Origin: Deltaproteobacteria bacterium
GTDB taxonomy: Bacteria > Desulfobacterota > GWC2-55-46
Direction of reading: 5' to 3'
Length of the DNA: 19,271 nt
Assembly: GCA_016234955.1 (NCBI GenBank)
Contig: JACRNN010000022.1
Location: forward strand, 1-19,271
Shown here: positions 12,644-19,271 of the stretch, in pieces
How positions within the stretch are numbered: the first letter of the stretch is position 1
How the letters are laid out: every line of letters begins with the position of its first letter
Notes under the pieces: generated by a model
The model's input: only the letters and a program-made list of their open reading frames with translations
Databases searched by the model: none
Told to the model about the DNA's origin: nothing
Made by a program: the position numbers and the translations under genes

Positions 12644-12697
12644 AACCTGTGACTTCCACCGTGTGAAGGTGGCACTCTACCGCTGAGTTAACCGCCC
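12623..12697 (-). tRNA. tRNA-Val (anticodon CAC)
   Basis: The minus strand begins GGGCGGTTAACTCAGCGGTA, with a 7-bp acceptor stem (GGGCGGT with ACCGCCC), a D-arm, and an anticodon stem CCACC/GGTGG with loop TTCACAC, giving CAC at 34-36. The T-arm contains GGTTCAAACCC, and A plus encoded CCA ends the gene. The length is 75 nt including CCA. It has its own promoter (12723-12751) and is followed by tandem repeats that copy its 3' end. Confidence 0.97.
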
Positions 12698-12722
12698 GTA
12701 TGGATTTCCGGAGAGCATGAAA

Positions 12723-12751
12723 ATGATATAGGAAGCCTCCCTCAAAGTCAA
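12723..12751 (-). promoter_or_regulatory. Promoter of the tRNA-Val unit
   Basis: On the minus strand TTGACT (12751-12746), exactly 17 bases, TATCAT (12728-12723). Transcription would start near 12716, about 19 bases before the mature tRNA 5' end. It is divergent from the ruvX promoter, which begins 9 bases further on. Confidence 0.7.
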
Positions 12752-12759
12752 GAAATACA

Positions 12760-12788
12760 TTGAATAATCCGCCTTAAAACGGTATATT
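12760..12788 (+). promoter_or_regulatory. ruvX promoter giving a nearly leaderless mRNA
   Basis: TTGAAT (12760-12765), exactly 17 bases, TATATT (12783-12788). The normal start would be near 12795, only about three bases before the ruvX ATG at 12798. The bases before the ATG (TTTTTAAGATA) contain no SD sequence, in agreement with leaderless initiation. Confidence 0.6.
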
Positions 12789-12797
12789 TTTAAGATA

Positions 12798-13217
12798 ATG
12801 AGGTTCCTCGGTCTCGACCCCGGTAAAAAGACAATCGGCGTGGCGATAAGCGATGAGATGGGCCTGACAGCCCAGCCTTTTGCCACCATAAAAAGGACGT
12901 CGCCTGCAAAGGACCTCGAGGCAATTGCCGCGCTCATAGAGCAGTACTCCGTAAAGCATGTCGTTGCGGGGATGCCGGTGAACATGAACGGCACCATCGG
13001 CCCCAGGGGCACGGAGACGCAGAGGTTTATCGAGTCGCTCCGGGAGAAGACCGGGTTGCCGGTCACGGCCTGGGACGAGAGGCTTTCAACCGTAGCCGTA
13101 GAAAGGGTGCTCATCGACGGGGACGTGAGCCGCGCAAGGCGCAAAGAGGTAGTGGACAAGTTGGCCGCCGCGTACATCCTCCAGGGCTATCTCGACAGCA
13201 GGAGGGTTGCGAGCTGA
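12798..13217 (+). CDS. ruvX: RuvX/YqgF putative Holliday junction resolvase or pre-16S rRNA nuclease
   Basis: The 139-residue RNase H-like nuclease has the family motifs in order: FLGLDPGKKTIGVAISDE at 3-20 with the catalytic Asp (D7), VAGMPVNMNGTIGPRG at about 56-71, WDERLST (about 95-101) and DKLAAAYILQGYLD at the end with the last acidic site. The family, known from E. coli YqgF, matures the 5' end of 16S rRNA; a junction-resolving role has also been proposed. Length is standard. The ATG at 12798 begins the conserved MRFLGLDPG and has no SD, probably because the mRNA is leaderless. mltG follows 171 bases later, a pairing common across bacteria. Confidence 0.95.
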   Translation: MRFLGLDPGKKTIGVAISDEMGLTAQPFATIKRTSPAKDLEAIAALIEQYSVKHVVAGMPVNMNGTIGPRGTETQRFIESLREKTGLPVTAWDERLSTVAVERVLIDGDVSRARRKEVVDKLAAAYILQGYLDSRRVAS

Positions 13218-13319
13218 CCGAGGCCTCCATCAGTTGCGGCTTTTTCAGCGGCCTCTTAACAGGTTGCGGAAGAAGTCCCCAAAGTCATCATTTTATCAGC
13301 TCCGAGATTCTTCACGGAG

Positions 13320-13357
13320 TTGAAGCTCCCCGCGGCTTGGGCCTATGGGAGCTTCAA
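13320..13357. repeat. Hairpin between ruvX and mltG
   Basis: Perfect 11-base arms TTGAAGCTCCC (13320-13330) and GGGAGCTTCAA (13347-13357) enclose a CGCGGCTTGGG loop of the CCGCGG repeat family. A reversed GGCCGCTGAAA lies at 13243-13253. No T-run follows, so this is a repeat or mRNA-stabilising structure rather than a terminator. Confidence 0.55.
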
Positions 13358-13388
13358 GGCCCGGCCACTTAGGCCAAGGATATCCGCG

Positions 13389-14423
13389 ATGCGCGTGCGC
13401 GAGCGACTCGGTACATTAGCCATAATATTCCTGACGGCCTTGAGCCTTCTTTTCACCCACCTGTATATCGCCTTCTATTCACCTGTCTCCCCGAATGCGG
13501 ACAATACGGTGACATTCAACATCCAGAAGGGGACCGGGTTCAGGGTGGTCGCGTCCAACCTCAGGGACGCGGGGGTTATAAGGGACCCAGAGAGCTTTAT
13601 TTTCATTGCGAGCATCCTGGGCGCTTATAAGAAGGTAAAGGCCGGCGAATATGAATTGAGCGGGGCCATGACCCCCATGGAGGTGCTCGATTCGCTCGTC
13701 AAGGGCAAGGTCAAGCGCCACCTTGTCACTATCCCGGAAGGCTACAACCTGCAGGATATAGCCTCGGCGCTCGAGCGCGAGGGGCTTGCGGATAGAGACG
13801 AGTTTTTATCGAGGGCCACGGACAGCTCCTTTGTCCGAGCCGTCGGGGTCGAGGGGCCAACCTTTGAGGGATATCTCTTCCCGGACACGTATGCGTTTAC
13901 CAGGGGCATGGCCGTTGACGAGATAATCACGAAGATGGCGGAGCGGTTCAAATCGGTATACTTCTCCGAGTTCGAGGCCGAGGCGACGAAAAAGGGCGTG
14001 GGCATGAGAAAGCTCGTCACCTTCGCCTCGATCATCGAAAAAGAGACGGGCGCGCCGGGGGAGCGCGGGCTCGTGTCCGCCGTCTTCCACAACAGGCTCA
14101 AAAAGGGGATCAAACTCCAGAGCGACCCTACCGTAATCTACGGGGTAAAGGATTTTGACGGCAATATCAGTAAAAGGCATCTCGCGGCGAAGTCGCCTTA
14201 CAACACCTACGTCATCTACGGCCTGCCGGCCGGGCCGATAGCGAGCCCGGGCAGGGCCTCGCTTAGGGCCGTATTGAACCCGGACGAATCCGACGCCCTC
14301 TACTTCGTATCCAGGAACGACGGGACCCATCACTTCTCAAATAAACTCAGCGACCACAACAGGGCCGTCAACCGCTACCAGAGGCATATGAAGAGCTCAG
14401 GCCAGGCGATGAACAAGGGCTGA
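13389..14423 (+). CDS. mltG: Endolytic transglycosylase MltG (YceG-like)
   Basis: MltG cuts glycan strands of new peptidoglycan at the inner membrane and so ends chain growth. The 344-residue product has a short cytoplasmic N-terminus and one membrane helix (about 8-28). A LysM-like region with FNIQKGTGFRVVASNL follows, then the catalytic domain with FEGYLFPDTY, the essential Glu in ASIIEKETG, and KLQSDPTVIYG. Near the end come SPYNTYVIYGLPAGPIASPG and RNDGTHHFS. The start is ATG 13389 with AAGGA eight bases before. An earlier in-frame ATG at 13320 lies inside a repeat hairpin, adds 23 residues before the membrane helix and is rejected. The upstream partner is ruvX. Confidence 0.95.
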   Translation: MRVRERLGTLAIIFLTALSLLFTHLYIAFYSPVSPNADNTVTFNIQKGTGFRVVASNLRDAGVIRDPESFIFIASILGAYKKVKAGEYELSGAMTPMEVLDSLVKGKVKRHLVTIPEGYNLQDIASALEREGLADRDEFLSRATDSSFVRAVGVEGPTFEGYLFPDTYAFTRGMAVDEIITKMAERFKSVYFSEFEAEATKKGVGMRKLVTFASIIEKETGAPGERGLVSAVFHNRLKKGIKLQSDPTVIYGVKDFDGNISKRHLAAKSPYNTYVIYGLPAGPIASPGRASLRAVLNPDESDALYFVSRNDGTHHFSNKLSDHNRAVNRYQRHMKSSGQAMNKG

Positions 14424-14512
14424 CAGCGGCGGAACCCACCTAATCCCTAAAGAAGCTCCTCTCAAAAGGCATACCCCGACCCTCTGATCCCGAAGCAATC
14501 GATTGGGCGCAG

Positions 14513-14540
14513 TTGCGTTTTAGCGGGCGTCTGCTATACT
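14513..14540 (+). promoter_or_regulatory. Candidate promoter of the foreign two-gene operon
   Basis: TTGCGT (14513-14518), 16 bases, TATACT (14535-14540). It would give a leader of about 120 nt before 14667 that includes one GATGCGCTGAGGAACGA repeat. The rest of 14424-14666 holds no gene. Confidence 0.55.
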
Positions 14541-14596
14541 CCCATCATCTGGATTACCTGAATTTTAAAGGTGGCCGAAAATAGGGCCATAGGCCG

Positions 14597-14616
14597 TAGG
14601 ATGCGCTGAGGAACGA
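14597..14616 (+). repeat. GATGCGCTGAGGAACGA repeat, copy 2 (truncated)
   Basis: The 17-base core matches the minus strand of the hairpin at 3206-3236, but here the second arm has decayed (ATGGTACGATTCGC follows in place of the pairing arm). It lies in the leader of the two-gene operon, near where the composition changes from the core genome to the foreign genes. Confidence 0.6.
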
Positions 14617-14666
14617 ATGGTACGATTCGCTGAATTGCACCCAGTTTACACGAAAGGAGCGATACT

Positions 14667-14999
14667 ATGACCGAACAGTCCCATGCTGAGAAGAAGCGCG
14701 GGTCAAAACCCTGTCTAAAGGTGGACTCCTTCGCCGAGTTGATGAAGCACGAGAAGGAGATCTTGGCGCGTATCGAGCGCACGCCCAATGGCGGACACCT
14801 CTTTCTCATTCATCCGTTCATGTTGCTCCGGGACATTGGCGTGGAATTGTCCCAATGCGCCGAGCAGGAGATCCGACAACATGAACCGCGCCTCACCGGA
14901 TTGTCCGCCGTGCCCTACCACGCGCTGAAGAACAGCAAAGAGAAACAGCGCGTCCGCTTCCACTTGCGTGGTCTGTTTGAAAGGAGTGAAAAGCCATGA
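14667..14999 (+). CDS. Hypothetical protein, 110 aa, first gene of a foreign two-gene operon
   Basis: I do not recognise the family. The protein is soluble and probably mostly helical, with a charged N-terminus and an FAELMKHEKEILARIERTPN helix. A short hydrophobic run, HLFLIHPFMLLRDIGVEL (about 45-62), is followed by a basic C-terminus (NSKEKQRVRFHLRGLFERSEKP). It has two cysteines and several histidines but no clear metal motif. AAAGGAGCG precedes the ATG. Its TGA overlaps the ATG of the 736-aa gene as ATGA, so the two are coupled and the small protein probably helps or regulates the large one. Codon choice (TTG, CGC, ATC) differs from neighbouring mltG and apbE, which favour AGG and ATA. 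Confidence 0.8.
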   Translation: MTEQSHAEKKRGSKPCLKVDSFAELMKHEKEILARIERTPNGGHLFLIHPFMLLRDIGVELSQCAEQEIRQHEPRLTGLSAVPYHALKNSKEKQRVRFHLRGLFERSEKP

Positions 15000-17206
15000 G
15001 CCTCTTAGCCGGATTCGACCTCGTTGCCGAGATATCGAACGAAACGATTCGCAAGCTACTGAAGAAAAATTTGCAAATTGGCGGGAAGCCGGTAAATCCG
15101 CCGTTCGAATTGAGCCTGCCCATTTCCGGCGGCGGGGCGAGCGGCACCGCCCATCTGATCGTGACCGACTTGCAACTTGACCTCAACGCCGATGACACTA
15201 TCACCCTGACGCTATCGTTTGACCGAACGTCAGTGGTAACCACGGCGCCATTGCCCTTGACCGTTTGCCCGCTCGACGGCAACATCACCATCACCGCCGC
15301 GCTTCAATTGGTCAATGCCGGTGGCTCGAATCAGCAAGTGTCGGTTAATATCGGCGCAGCCACCGTGGCAATCAACTGGTCGGCGACGGCCAACCAGGAA
15401 ATCACCAACGATCTATCCGGTACGCCTATTATCACCCCTGCAACATTCAATGCGTTTGTAACCCAAATGTTAACGAGCTTTGTTCACAGCGTCGCCGCGC
15501 CGACTATTCCACTTGCCTTCAGTGTTGTGCCGGGGGCAAACGGCTCGCTTGCGCCTTCCCTTCAATTCGAGAAGCTCGAAGTTCACTGTATTCCCAATGC
15601 CAACCGCAGCAAACAGGCGCTTGGCATCTTTGGCATCCTGCTGGTCGTCAACCATTCACACGGCAATCACAGCCAGAAGACATCCACGGCCATCACCGCG
15701 GCGCACGATGGCGTCTGCATCAGCATCGCGCCGGGGGCGTTCCACTCGCTCGTCTTTTGCCCCGCCATCGCTAATGCTCTGGGGACCGATGTAGCCCATC
15801 TGCCCGGCTCCTGCGGTTCCGGGGGCAGCTTTGATACGCAAGGCGTAACGATCAACAGCATCTCCGACAGCTTCGCCAACGGCCATATTGACATTAACGG
15901 TTCAGCAGCCAAGTCGGGTACCTGCTACGACGCAAGCGGTACGTTTCACGGCACGCTCACTTTCTCGATTAGTGGCTCTACGCTCACGCCCAACATCAAT
16001 ATGGACGAGCCGGACATAGACGTGTCCATCCCATGGTATTGCTGGTTGGCAGCCGCTCTAGTGCTTGGTCCACTCGGCATTGCCCTGGCGGCAGTTGTTG
16101 ATACGGTTGGCGACAAGATCGCGAGCAGTCTGGCTGGCGACGCCATCAAGAAGGCGCTGGGGAGCGGCATCCCGGGCGTGAGCGTGGGCGGTCTCTCCGG
16201 CGCGTCGTTCAGCAGCGTGGCAATCACCACCGAAGGCATCACCATGCAAGGTACCGTCCCAGTGTTTGTATATCATCCTTTCGTCAAGCCGGCGCTCCAC
16301 CTGAGCGGTTCGGTCATTACGACGCAGAGTCAGGAGATAGGCAGCGGCATCTTCCACACCACGGTGTATTGTATGAAAGAAGCCAAGGACTACCCATATA
16401 CCGAATACTCTCAGCAGCAAACGGGTAGCTATAATCTAAGTGGAACGCTGGTCAGTCAGCTACTCACGCCGCATTACACAATTAACGCAGGCGGTCCTGC
16501 TGTGCCGCTCACCGGGAACAGTGGCACGATCGAGTTGCCCAATATGGACACCCACTACCCGATGCCGTTGGCTCAAGGTGGCACCGCCATGCAGCAGACG
16601 GTACACATCGGCTATTCCATCTCAGGCACAAGCATTCAGCTCACTAATGTGCCATCGGAAGGCAACTATGGTTTCTACCTCAAAGTTACTGCGACAGACT
16701 GCAACGGCAACCCGGTGCAAGACGACACTCATCACAACCTCAGCACCTCAGTCACCGTGCAGTTCGAGGGAGACCATGTGGAAATTGGCGGTGATTACGC
16801 GAAGGATGTTCAGCACTGCCTGATGGTTGCACTTAAGGAGATGATGAAGACGGTCCCATACCCGTACCCCAGGATACCCCAGTGGCCGCCGCTTAATTAT
16901 CCGCTGCCGGAAAGTCTGATTGAGTACATCCGTGATTTGGTCGCCAGCGGATTGCCGCAAGCGGACGAAATCTTGGTCGCCAGCAAAATCGCGCACGGCA
17001 ACTCGTTCTATCGCGCCATCTTCTCTCCGGCAGCGAGTCAACCAGGATTGCTCAAAGAGAAGGTTCCCATCGCCGCGAATCAGCAACAGATAGCCAACAT
17101 TGCGCTCGAACTGATTAATGTCAGTCAGCGATTGCTGAGCACTGGCAGTATCACCCAGAGTGCCGAGATGGTGGGCGGCCTCGCCGATAGGGAGATAAAA
17201 GGCTAA
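14996..17206 (+). CDS. Large protein of 736 aa with beta-rich, perhaps TULIP/P47-like, domains and one membrane or hydrophobic segment
   Basis: No family can be named with certainty. It has no signal peptide. Residues 1-200 alternate amphipathic strands, for example HLIVTDLQLDLNADDTITLTL and NITITAALQLV. A second beta-rich part at about 205-335 contains CISIAPGAFHSLVFCPAI. DEPDIDVSIPWYCW then leads into a hydrophobic segment (about 346-370) and a Gly/Ala-rich helix. Residues 385-620 are again beta-rich, with Ig-like spacing (VHIGYSISGTSIQLTNV, GFYLKVTATDCNGNPV). The C-terminal 110 residues are Pro-rich, then helical. The layout recalls lipid-binding TULIP proteins of the clostridial P47/OrfX kind, including the acidic-Ile-Pro-Trp turn before a hydrophobic hairpin. 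This is my inference at low confidence. The gene is coupled to the 110-aa gene, and an attC-like site lies 150 bases beyond. Confidence 0.85.
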   Translation: MSLLAGFDLVAEISNETIRKLLKKNLQIGGKPVNPPFELSLPISGGGASGTAHLIVTDLQLDLNADDTITLTLSFDRTSVVTTAPLPLTVCPLDGNITITAALQLVNAGGSNQQVSVNIGAATVAINWSATANQEITNDLSGTPIITPATFNAFVTQMLTSFVHSVAAPTIPLAFSVVPGANGSLAPSLQFEKLEVHCIPNANRSKQALGIFGILLVVNHSHGNHSQKTSTAITAAHDGVCISIAPGAFHSLVFCPAIANALGTDVAHLPGSCGSGGSFDTQGVTINSISDSFANGHIDINGSAAKSGTCYDASGTFHGTLTFSISGSTLTPNINMDEPDIDVSIPWYCWLAAALVLGPLGIALAAVVDTVGDKIASSLAGDAIKKALGSGIPGVSVGGLSGASFSSVAITTEGITMQGTVPVFVYHPFVKPALHLSGSVITTQSQEIGSGIFHTTVYCMKEAKDYPYTEYSQQQTGSYNLSGTLVSQLLTPHYTINAGGPAVPLTGNSGTIELPNMDTHYPMPLAQGGTAMQQTVHIGYSISGTSIQLTNVPSEGNYGFYLKVTATDCNGNPVQDDTHHNLSTSVTVQFEGDHVEIGGDYAKDVQHCLMVALKEMMKTVPYPYPRIPQWPPLNYPLPESLIEYIRDLVASGLPQADEILVASKIAHGNSFYRAIFSPAASQPGLLKEKVPIAANQQQIANIALELINVSQRLLSTGSITQSAEMVGGLADREIKG

Positions 17207-17242
17207 CGAAGCACCAACAGGAACGCAGGGGCGAGTGGCACT

Positions 17243-17276
17243 CACCCGATGTCGAAAGACGCCGAGGCATCGGGTG
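17243..17276. repeat. Perfect hairpin after the 736-aa gene
   Basis: Arms CACCCGATG (17243-17251) and CATCGGGTG (17268-17276) enclose a 16-base loop, 36 bases after the stop codon. No T-run follows, so it is not a standard terminator; it may protect the mRNA 3' end. Confidence 0.55.
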
Positions 17277-17355
17277 GCGATGTGGTCAAAAGCCAAAGGT
17301 TCATCAGTCCCGGCAATCCTTCGTGTCAGCCAGCCGCCGTGTTTAGGACAACGGC

Positions 17356-17426
17356 GACTAACAAGCGCGTCCAGCCGACGTTGCTCCGTTGCGCTTCGCG
17401 ACGCGGCTGAAGCGCGGCGTTCGAGC
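17356..17426 (+). mobile_element. Integron attC-like recombination site
   Basis: The 71-base imperfect palindrome is laid out like an attC site: GACTAAC (R''), then AAGCGCGTCCAGCCGAC (L''), a variable stem, GCGGCTGAAGCGC (L') and GCGTTCGAGC (R'). The two L parts pair as CAGCCG with CGGCTG, with the unpaired bases typical of attC. The outer AAC/GTT cores are in place. R' has C where the usual GTTRRRY has a purine, and R'' deviates at its second base, so activity is uncertain. No integrase and no second attC is in the window. The site follows the two foreign genes. Confidence 0.55.
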
Positions 17427-17706
17427 ATCTGAATGACAACTTTTTTTACGCTGGCGGGAGTTACCTCCTGACAGCACTTTTTTGAGCGCGTGGGCTAAAC
17501 TTGCCGTCAGGAGGAAATTCCCGAATCAGGGGGGTGTATCGTGGAGCCTTGCCCACCTTCTGCCGGATATAGCCATACACTCGGCATCCATAGCCGCGGC
17601 GGTTTGGCTTGCGCTCAGAAGCGACAGGGCCCTTCAGTCCGTGACTGTTGAAAAGTCCGCAGAGGCCGTTGCGGCGTAGAGTCCGGGAGTCCGATTTATT
17701 GCTACG
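17427..17706. other. Gene-free stretch with an inverted repeat, possible mobile-element remnant
   Basis: CCTCCTGAC (17464-17472) and GTCAGGAGG (17506-17514) form a perfect 9-base inverted repeat, 33 bases apart. A 65-codon frame (17482-17679) begins with TTG and has no proper ribosome binding site. Its translation (an Ala-rich stretch near DIAIHSASIAAAVWLALRS) matches nothing I know. The stretch may be the broken edge of the inserted foreign segment. Confidence 0.35.
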
Positions 17707-18735
17707 CTAAAAGACTTTGCCCTTGAATTTCTTTGAAGCCGTCACCTTTCCGTTGGAATCCACGATGACGCCCTCCACCCCATCGAGGCCCTCTATCAGG
17801 GCCATTCCCTTTTCAGGGCCGAGCACAAAGACCGCCGTAGAGAGGGCGTCGGCCATGGTCGGGTCTTCCGCTATTATGGTGACGCTCCTGCACCTGTCGG
17901 CGGGGAATCCTGTGGAGGGGTCGAGTATGTGGTGGTACCGCACGCCGTCCTTTACAAAGTACCTTTCATAGTCCCCAGAGGTCGAGACGGCGCCGTTATA
18001 GAGATCGACTTCGCCGAGCAGTCTCTTCTCCCTCGGGTGCTGGATGCCTATCTTGAAGGGACTCTGACCGGGACCTTTTTTCTGGAAGACCACCATGTCC
18101 CCGCCGGCGTGTATTATGCCCCTTTCAACCCCCTCCCTTTGCAACGCCTCCACGGCCCTGCTGACGATGTAGCCCTTTGCGATGCCGCCGAGGTTCAGGA
18201 CCATCCCTTTTTTCCTGAGGCCGGCCTTCATCGAGGCGTCGTCGATGAGTATTCCCCGGTAGTCCACAAGCGGCAGGACGCGGCCGACCTCCTCTTTAGT
18301 CGGCACGTAGCGCCTTTCGCCCGAGTACCCCCATACCTTTCCGAGCGCGCCTACGGTAGGGTCAAACGCGCCGTCGGAGAGCTCCGCGGCCTTTACGGCG
18401 ACCTTCAGCACCGTTATCACATCGGGAGAGACGGTGACAAGTCCATTGCCTGCGGAGTTCGAGATCTTCGATACGTCGCTCTCCGGCATGTAGCTGCTGA
18501 ATAGGGCCTCAAGCCTCCTTGTCTCGTCAAAGGCCTTTTCCGCGGCGATATCGAACCGCTTGGCGTCCCCCTCGGCGAGCGTTATCTGGAGCACCGTGCC
18601 CATCAGCATCTTCGTGTAGGTTACGCTCTCACGCTCCCTCTTAAGATAGAGGGGCATGGCAAGGAGCACGGCTACGGTCAAGGTCACGATGGCGTAGGAG
18701 AGGAGACGGCGCACCTTTTTATCCTGATTATCCAT
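17707..18735 (-). CDS. apbE: FAD:protein FMN transferase (ApbE), membrane-anchored
   Basis: ApbE attaches FMN through a phosphoester bond to Thr or Ser of target proteins such as NqrB/C or RnfG, outside the inner membrane, using Mg2+. The 342-residue protein begins with a basic stretch and one hydrophobic helix (about 14-29) without a clear lipobox, so it is probably an uncleaved N-terminal anchor. Family motifs are intact: GTVLQITL, SDGAFDPTVGAL, LNLGGIAKGY, IHAGGDM, HHILDPSTGFPA and ADALSTAVFVLGPEKG. The ATG at 18735 begins MDNQDKKVRR. No Rnf or Nqr gene is in the window. The gene follows a dksA-type gene on the same strand, separated by a terminator, so it is probably transcribed separately. 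Confidence 0.95.
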   Translation of the reverse strand: MDNQDKKVRRLLSYAIVTLTVAVLLAMPLYLKRERESVTYTKMLMGTVLQITLAEGDAKRFDIAAEKAFDETRRLEALFSSYMPESDVSKISNSAGNGLVTVSPDVITVLKVAVKAAELSDGAFDPTVGALGKVWGYSGERRYVPTKEEVGRVLPLVDYRGILIDDASMKAGLRKKGMVLNLGGIAKGYIVSRAVEALQREGVERGIIHAGGDMVVFQKKGPGQSPFKIGIQHPREKRLLGEVDLYNGAVSTSGDYERYFVKDGVRYHHILDPSTGFPADRCRSVTIIAEDPTMADALSTAVFVLGPEKGMALIEGLDGVEGVIVDSNGKVTASKKFKGKVF

Positions 18736-18777
18736 TGGGCGGCTTATTCGCTGACATGACGCTTTTTTTGAAATTTC

Positions 18778-18801
18778 AGGGGTTTCGGAACGCTAAAAAA
18801 A
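18778..18801 (-). repeat. AGCGTTCCGAAACCCCT repeat, reversed copy
   Basis: On the minus strand a run of seven T is followed by AGCGTTCCGAAACCCCT, the same core as at 9119-9143 and 10926-10946. Here the T-run doubles as the U-tract of the dksA-type terminator, which may explain how this repeat family spreads or is tolerated next to gene ends. Confidence 0.6.
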
Positions 18802-18821
18802 GCCGGGCTAAGCAGCCCGGC
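18795..18821 (-). terminator. Rho-independent terminator of the dksA-type gene
   Basis: Perfect arms GCCGGGCT (18802-18809) and AGCCCGGC (18814-18821) have a 4-base loop. On the minus strand they are followed by seven T (complement of 18801-18795). It lies 60 bases after the dksA-type stop codon and 60 bases before the apbE start. Confidence 0.9.
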
Positions 18822-18883
18822 GCGGTTTTACGATAGGGTGTTGGGTTCTTACCCGGCAGGTCAAAGAGCCTCAGGCATTGACG

Positions 18884-19271
18884 TTAAAACTCCTCTTCTT
18901 CCATCTCGCCCTTTTCCATTATGCCGAGGCCGGATTCTTCCTCGAACCGTCCCCGTATCTTCTGCTCCTTTTCGCTTCGTGACTGGCACTCGATGCACAC
19001 GCGCGTGAAGGGCAGGGCCCTCAGCCTGTCCTCGGCTATCGGCTCCCCGCACTCCTCGCATTCGCCGTAGCTGCTGTTATTGATGCGGTCGAGCGCGTCT
19101 TCTATTTCCGCGAGCTTCCCCCTGTCGCGGTCTCCGAGCATAAGGGTGAGTTCCCGCTCCCTTTCGGTGCTTGCGATGTCGTATATGTCGCCTATCTCGA
19201 ACTTGTGGCTGTCGCTCTCGCTCTTGACCTTGTGGGAGACTTCCTGGAGTATCCTGCTCTTGGCTTCAAGG
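18884..19271 (-). CDS. DksA/TraR-type zinc-finger regulator (5' end outside window)
   Basis: The frame is open to the window edge, so at least 128 residues are present and the N-terminus is missing. A coiled coil comes first, with a tip motif DIYDIA that keeps the D-x-x-D-x-A pattern by which DksA acts in the RNA polymerase secondary channel. A C4 zinc finger follows (CEECGEPI and CIECQ), with YGECEECGEPIAEDRLRALP as the family signature. The acidic Glu-rich tail is longer than usual. In E. coli DksA works with ppGpp to adjust rRNA and biosynthesis promoters; the preserved tip suggests a similar role. An ATG at 19141 is internal and not the start. Confidence 0.93.
   Translation of the reverse strand, partial: LEAKSRILQEVSHKVKSESDSHKFEIGDIYDIASTERERELTLMLGDRDRGKLAEIEDALDRINNSSYGECEECGEPIAEDRLRALPFTRVCIECQSRSEKEQKIRGRFEEESGLGIMEKGEMEEEEF

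Noticed and set aside
12067..12652. Plus-strand frames across the tRNA-Val repeats
   Set aside because: They run through the terminator, repeated units and the tRNA complement; Ser/Arg/Leu-rich low-complexity translation without SD.
13320..13388. Earlier start for mltG at 13320
   Set aside because: It lies in a repeat hairpin, has no SD, and adds 23 residues before the membrane helix; ATG 13389 has AAGGA at proper distance.
17482..17679. 65-codon frame as a gene
   Set aside because: TTG start, no ribosome binding site, and part of it lies in an inverted repeat; kept only as a possible remnant.

Overview
The window is about 19.3 kb of a moderately GC-rich Gram-negative chromosome. Housekeeping genes are well packed but separated by unusually repeat-rich intergenic DNA. 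The gene set is a DksA-type regulator, a membrane-anchored ApbE, an HD-GYP protein, a match to the sigma-54 promoter consensus and a ubiquinone-type ring-modification operon. With frequent AGG and ATA codons in the core genes, this suggests a proteobacterial, Desulfobacterota-like or Nitrospirota-like organism. I cannot place it more precisely from sequence alone.

Layout. 1-2450: the tail of an unknown gene, a small hypothetical gene coupled to it, then pyrimidine synthesis (pyrE, pyrF) separated by a long palindromic element, a terminator and dispersed repeats. 2490-3240: a HigB/HigA toxin-antitoxin pair with a palindromic operator, flanked by REP-like repeats. 3339-8181 (minus strand): an apparent operon of a chorismate lyase-like gene, ubiA, ubiD, ubiG and a membrane-anchored M23 peptidase. 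The first four cover chorismate to 4-hydroxybenzoate, prenylation, decarboxylation and O-methylation. 8200-11340: a CI-like regulator, an AT-rich stretch with a strong orphan promoter, an HD-GYP gene whose N-terminal domain is out of frame, a 140-bp nested palindrome and further repeats. 11240-12160: a sigma-54-type promoter and a Ser/Gly-rich protein with a strong terminator. 12120-12750 (minus strand): a tRNA-Val(CAC) unit with its own promoter, followed by two tandem repeat units that each end in a copy of the tRNA 3' end, then a shared bidirectional terminator. 12760-14423: ruvX (probably leaderless) and mltG. 14500-17430: a two-gene operon of foreign character, encoding a 110-aa protein and a 736-aa protein perhaps of TULIP/P47 type, followed by an integron attC-like site. 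17707-19271 (minus strand): apbE and a 5'-truncated dksA-type gene.

The items most worth a second look are the tRNA-Val 3'-end repeat unit, which resembles the E. coli tyrT arrangement, the foreign two-gene operon with the attC-like site, the ubi operon, and the large palindromic elements, one of which overlaps the end of pyrE.
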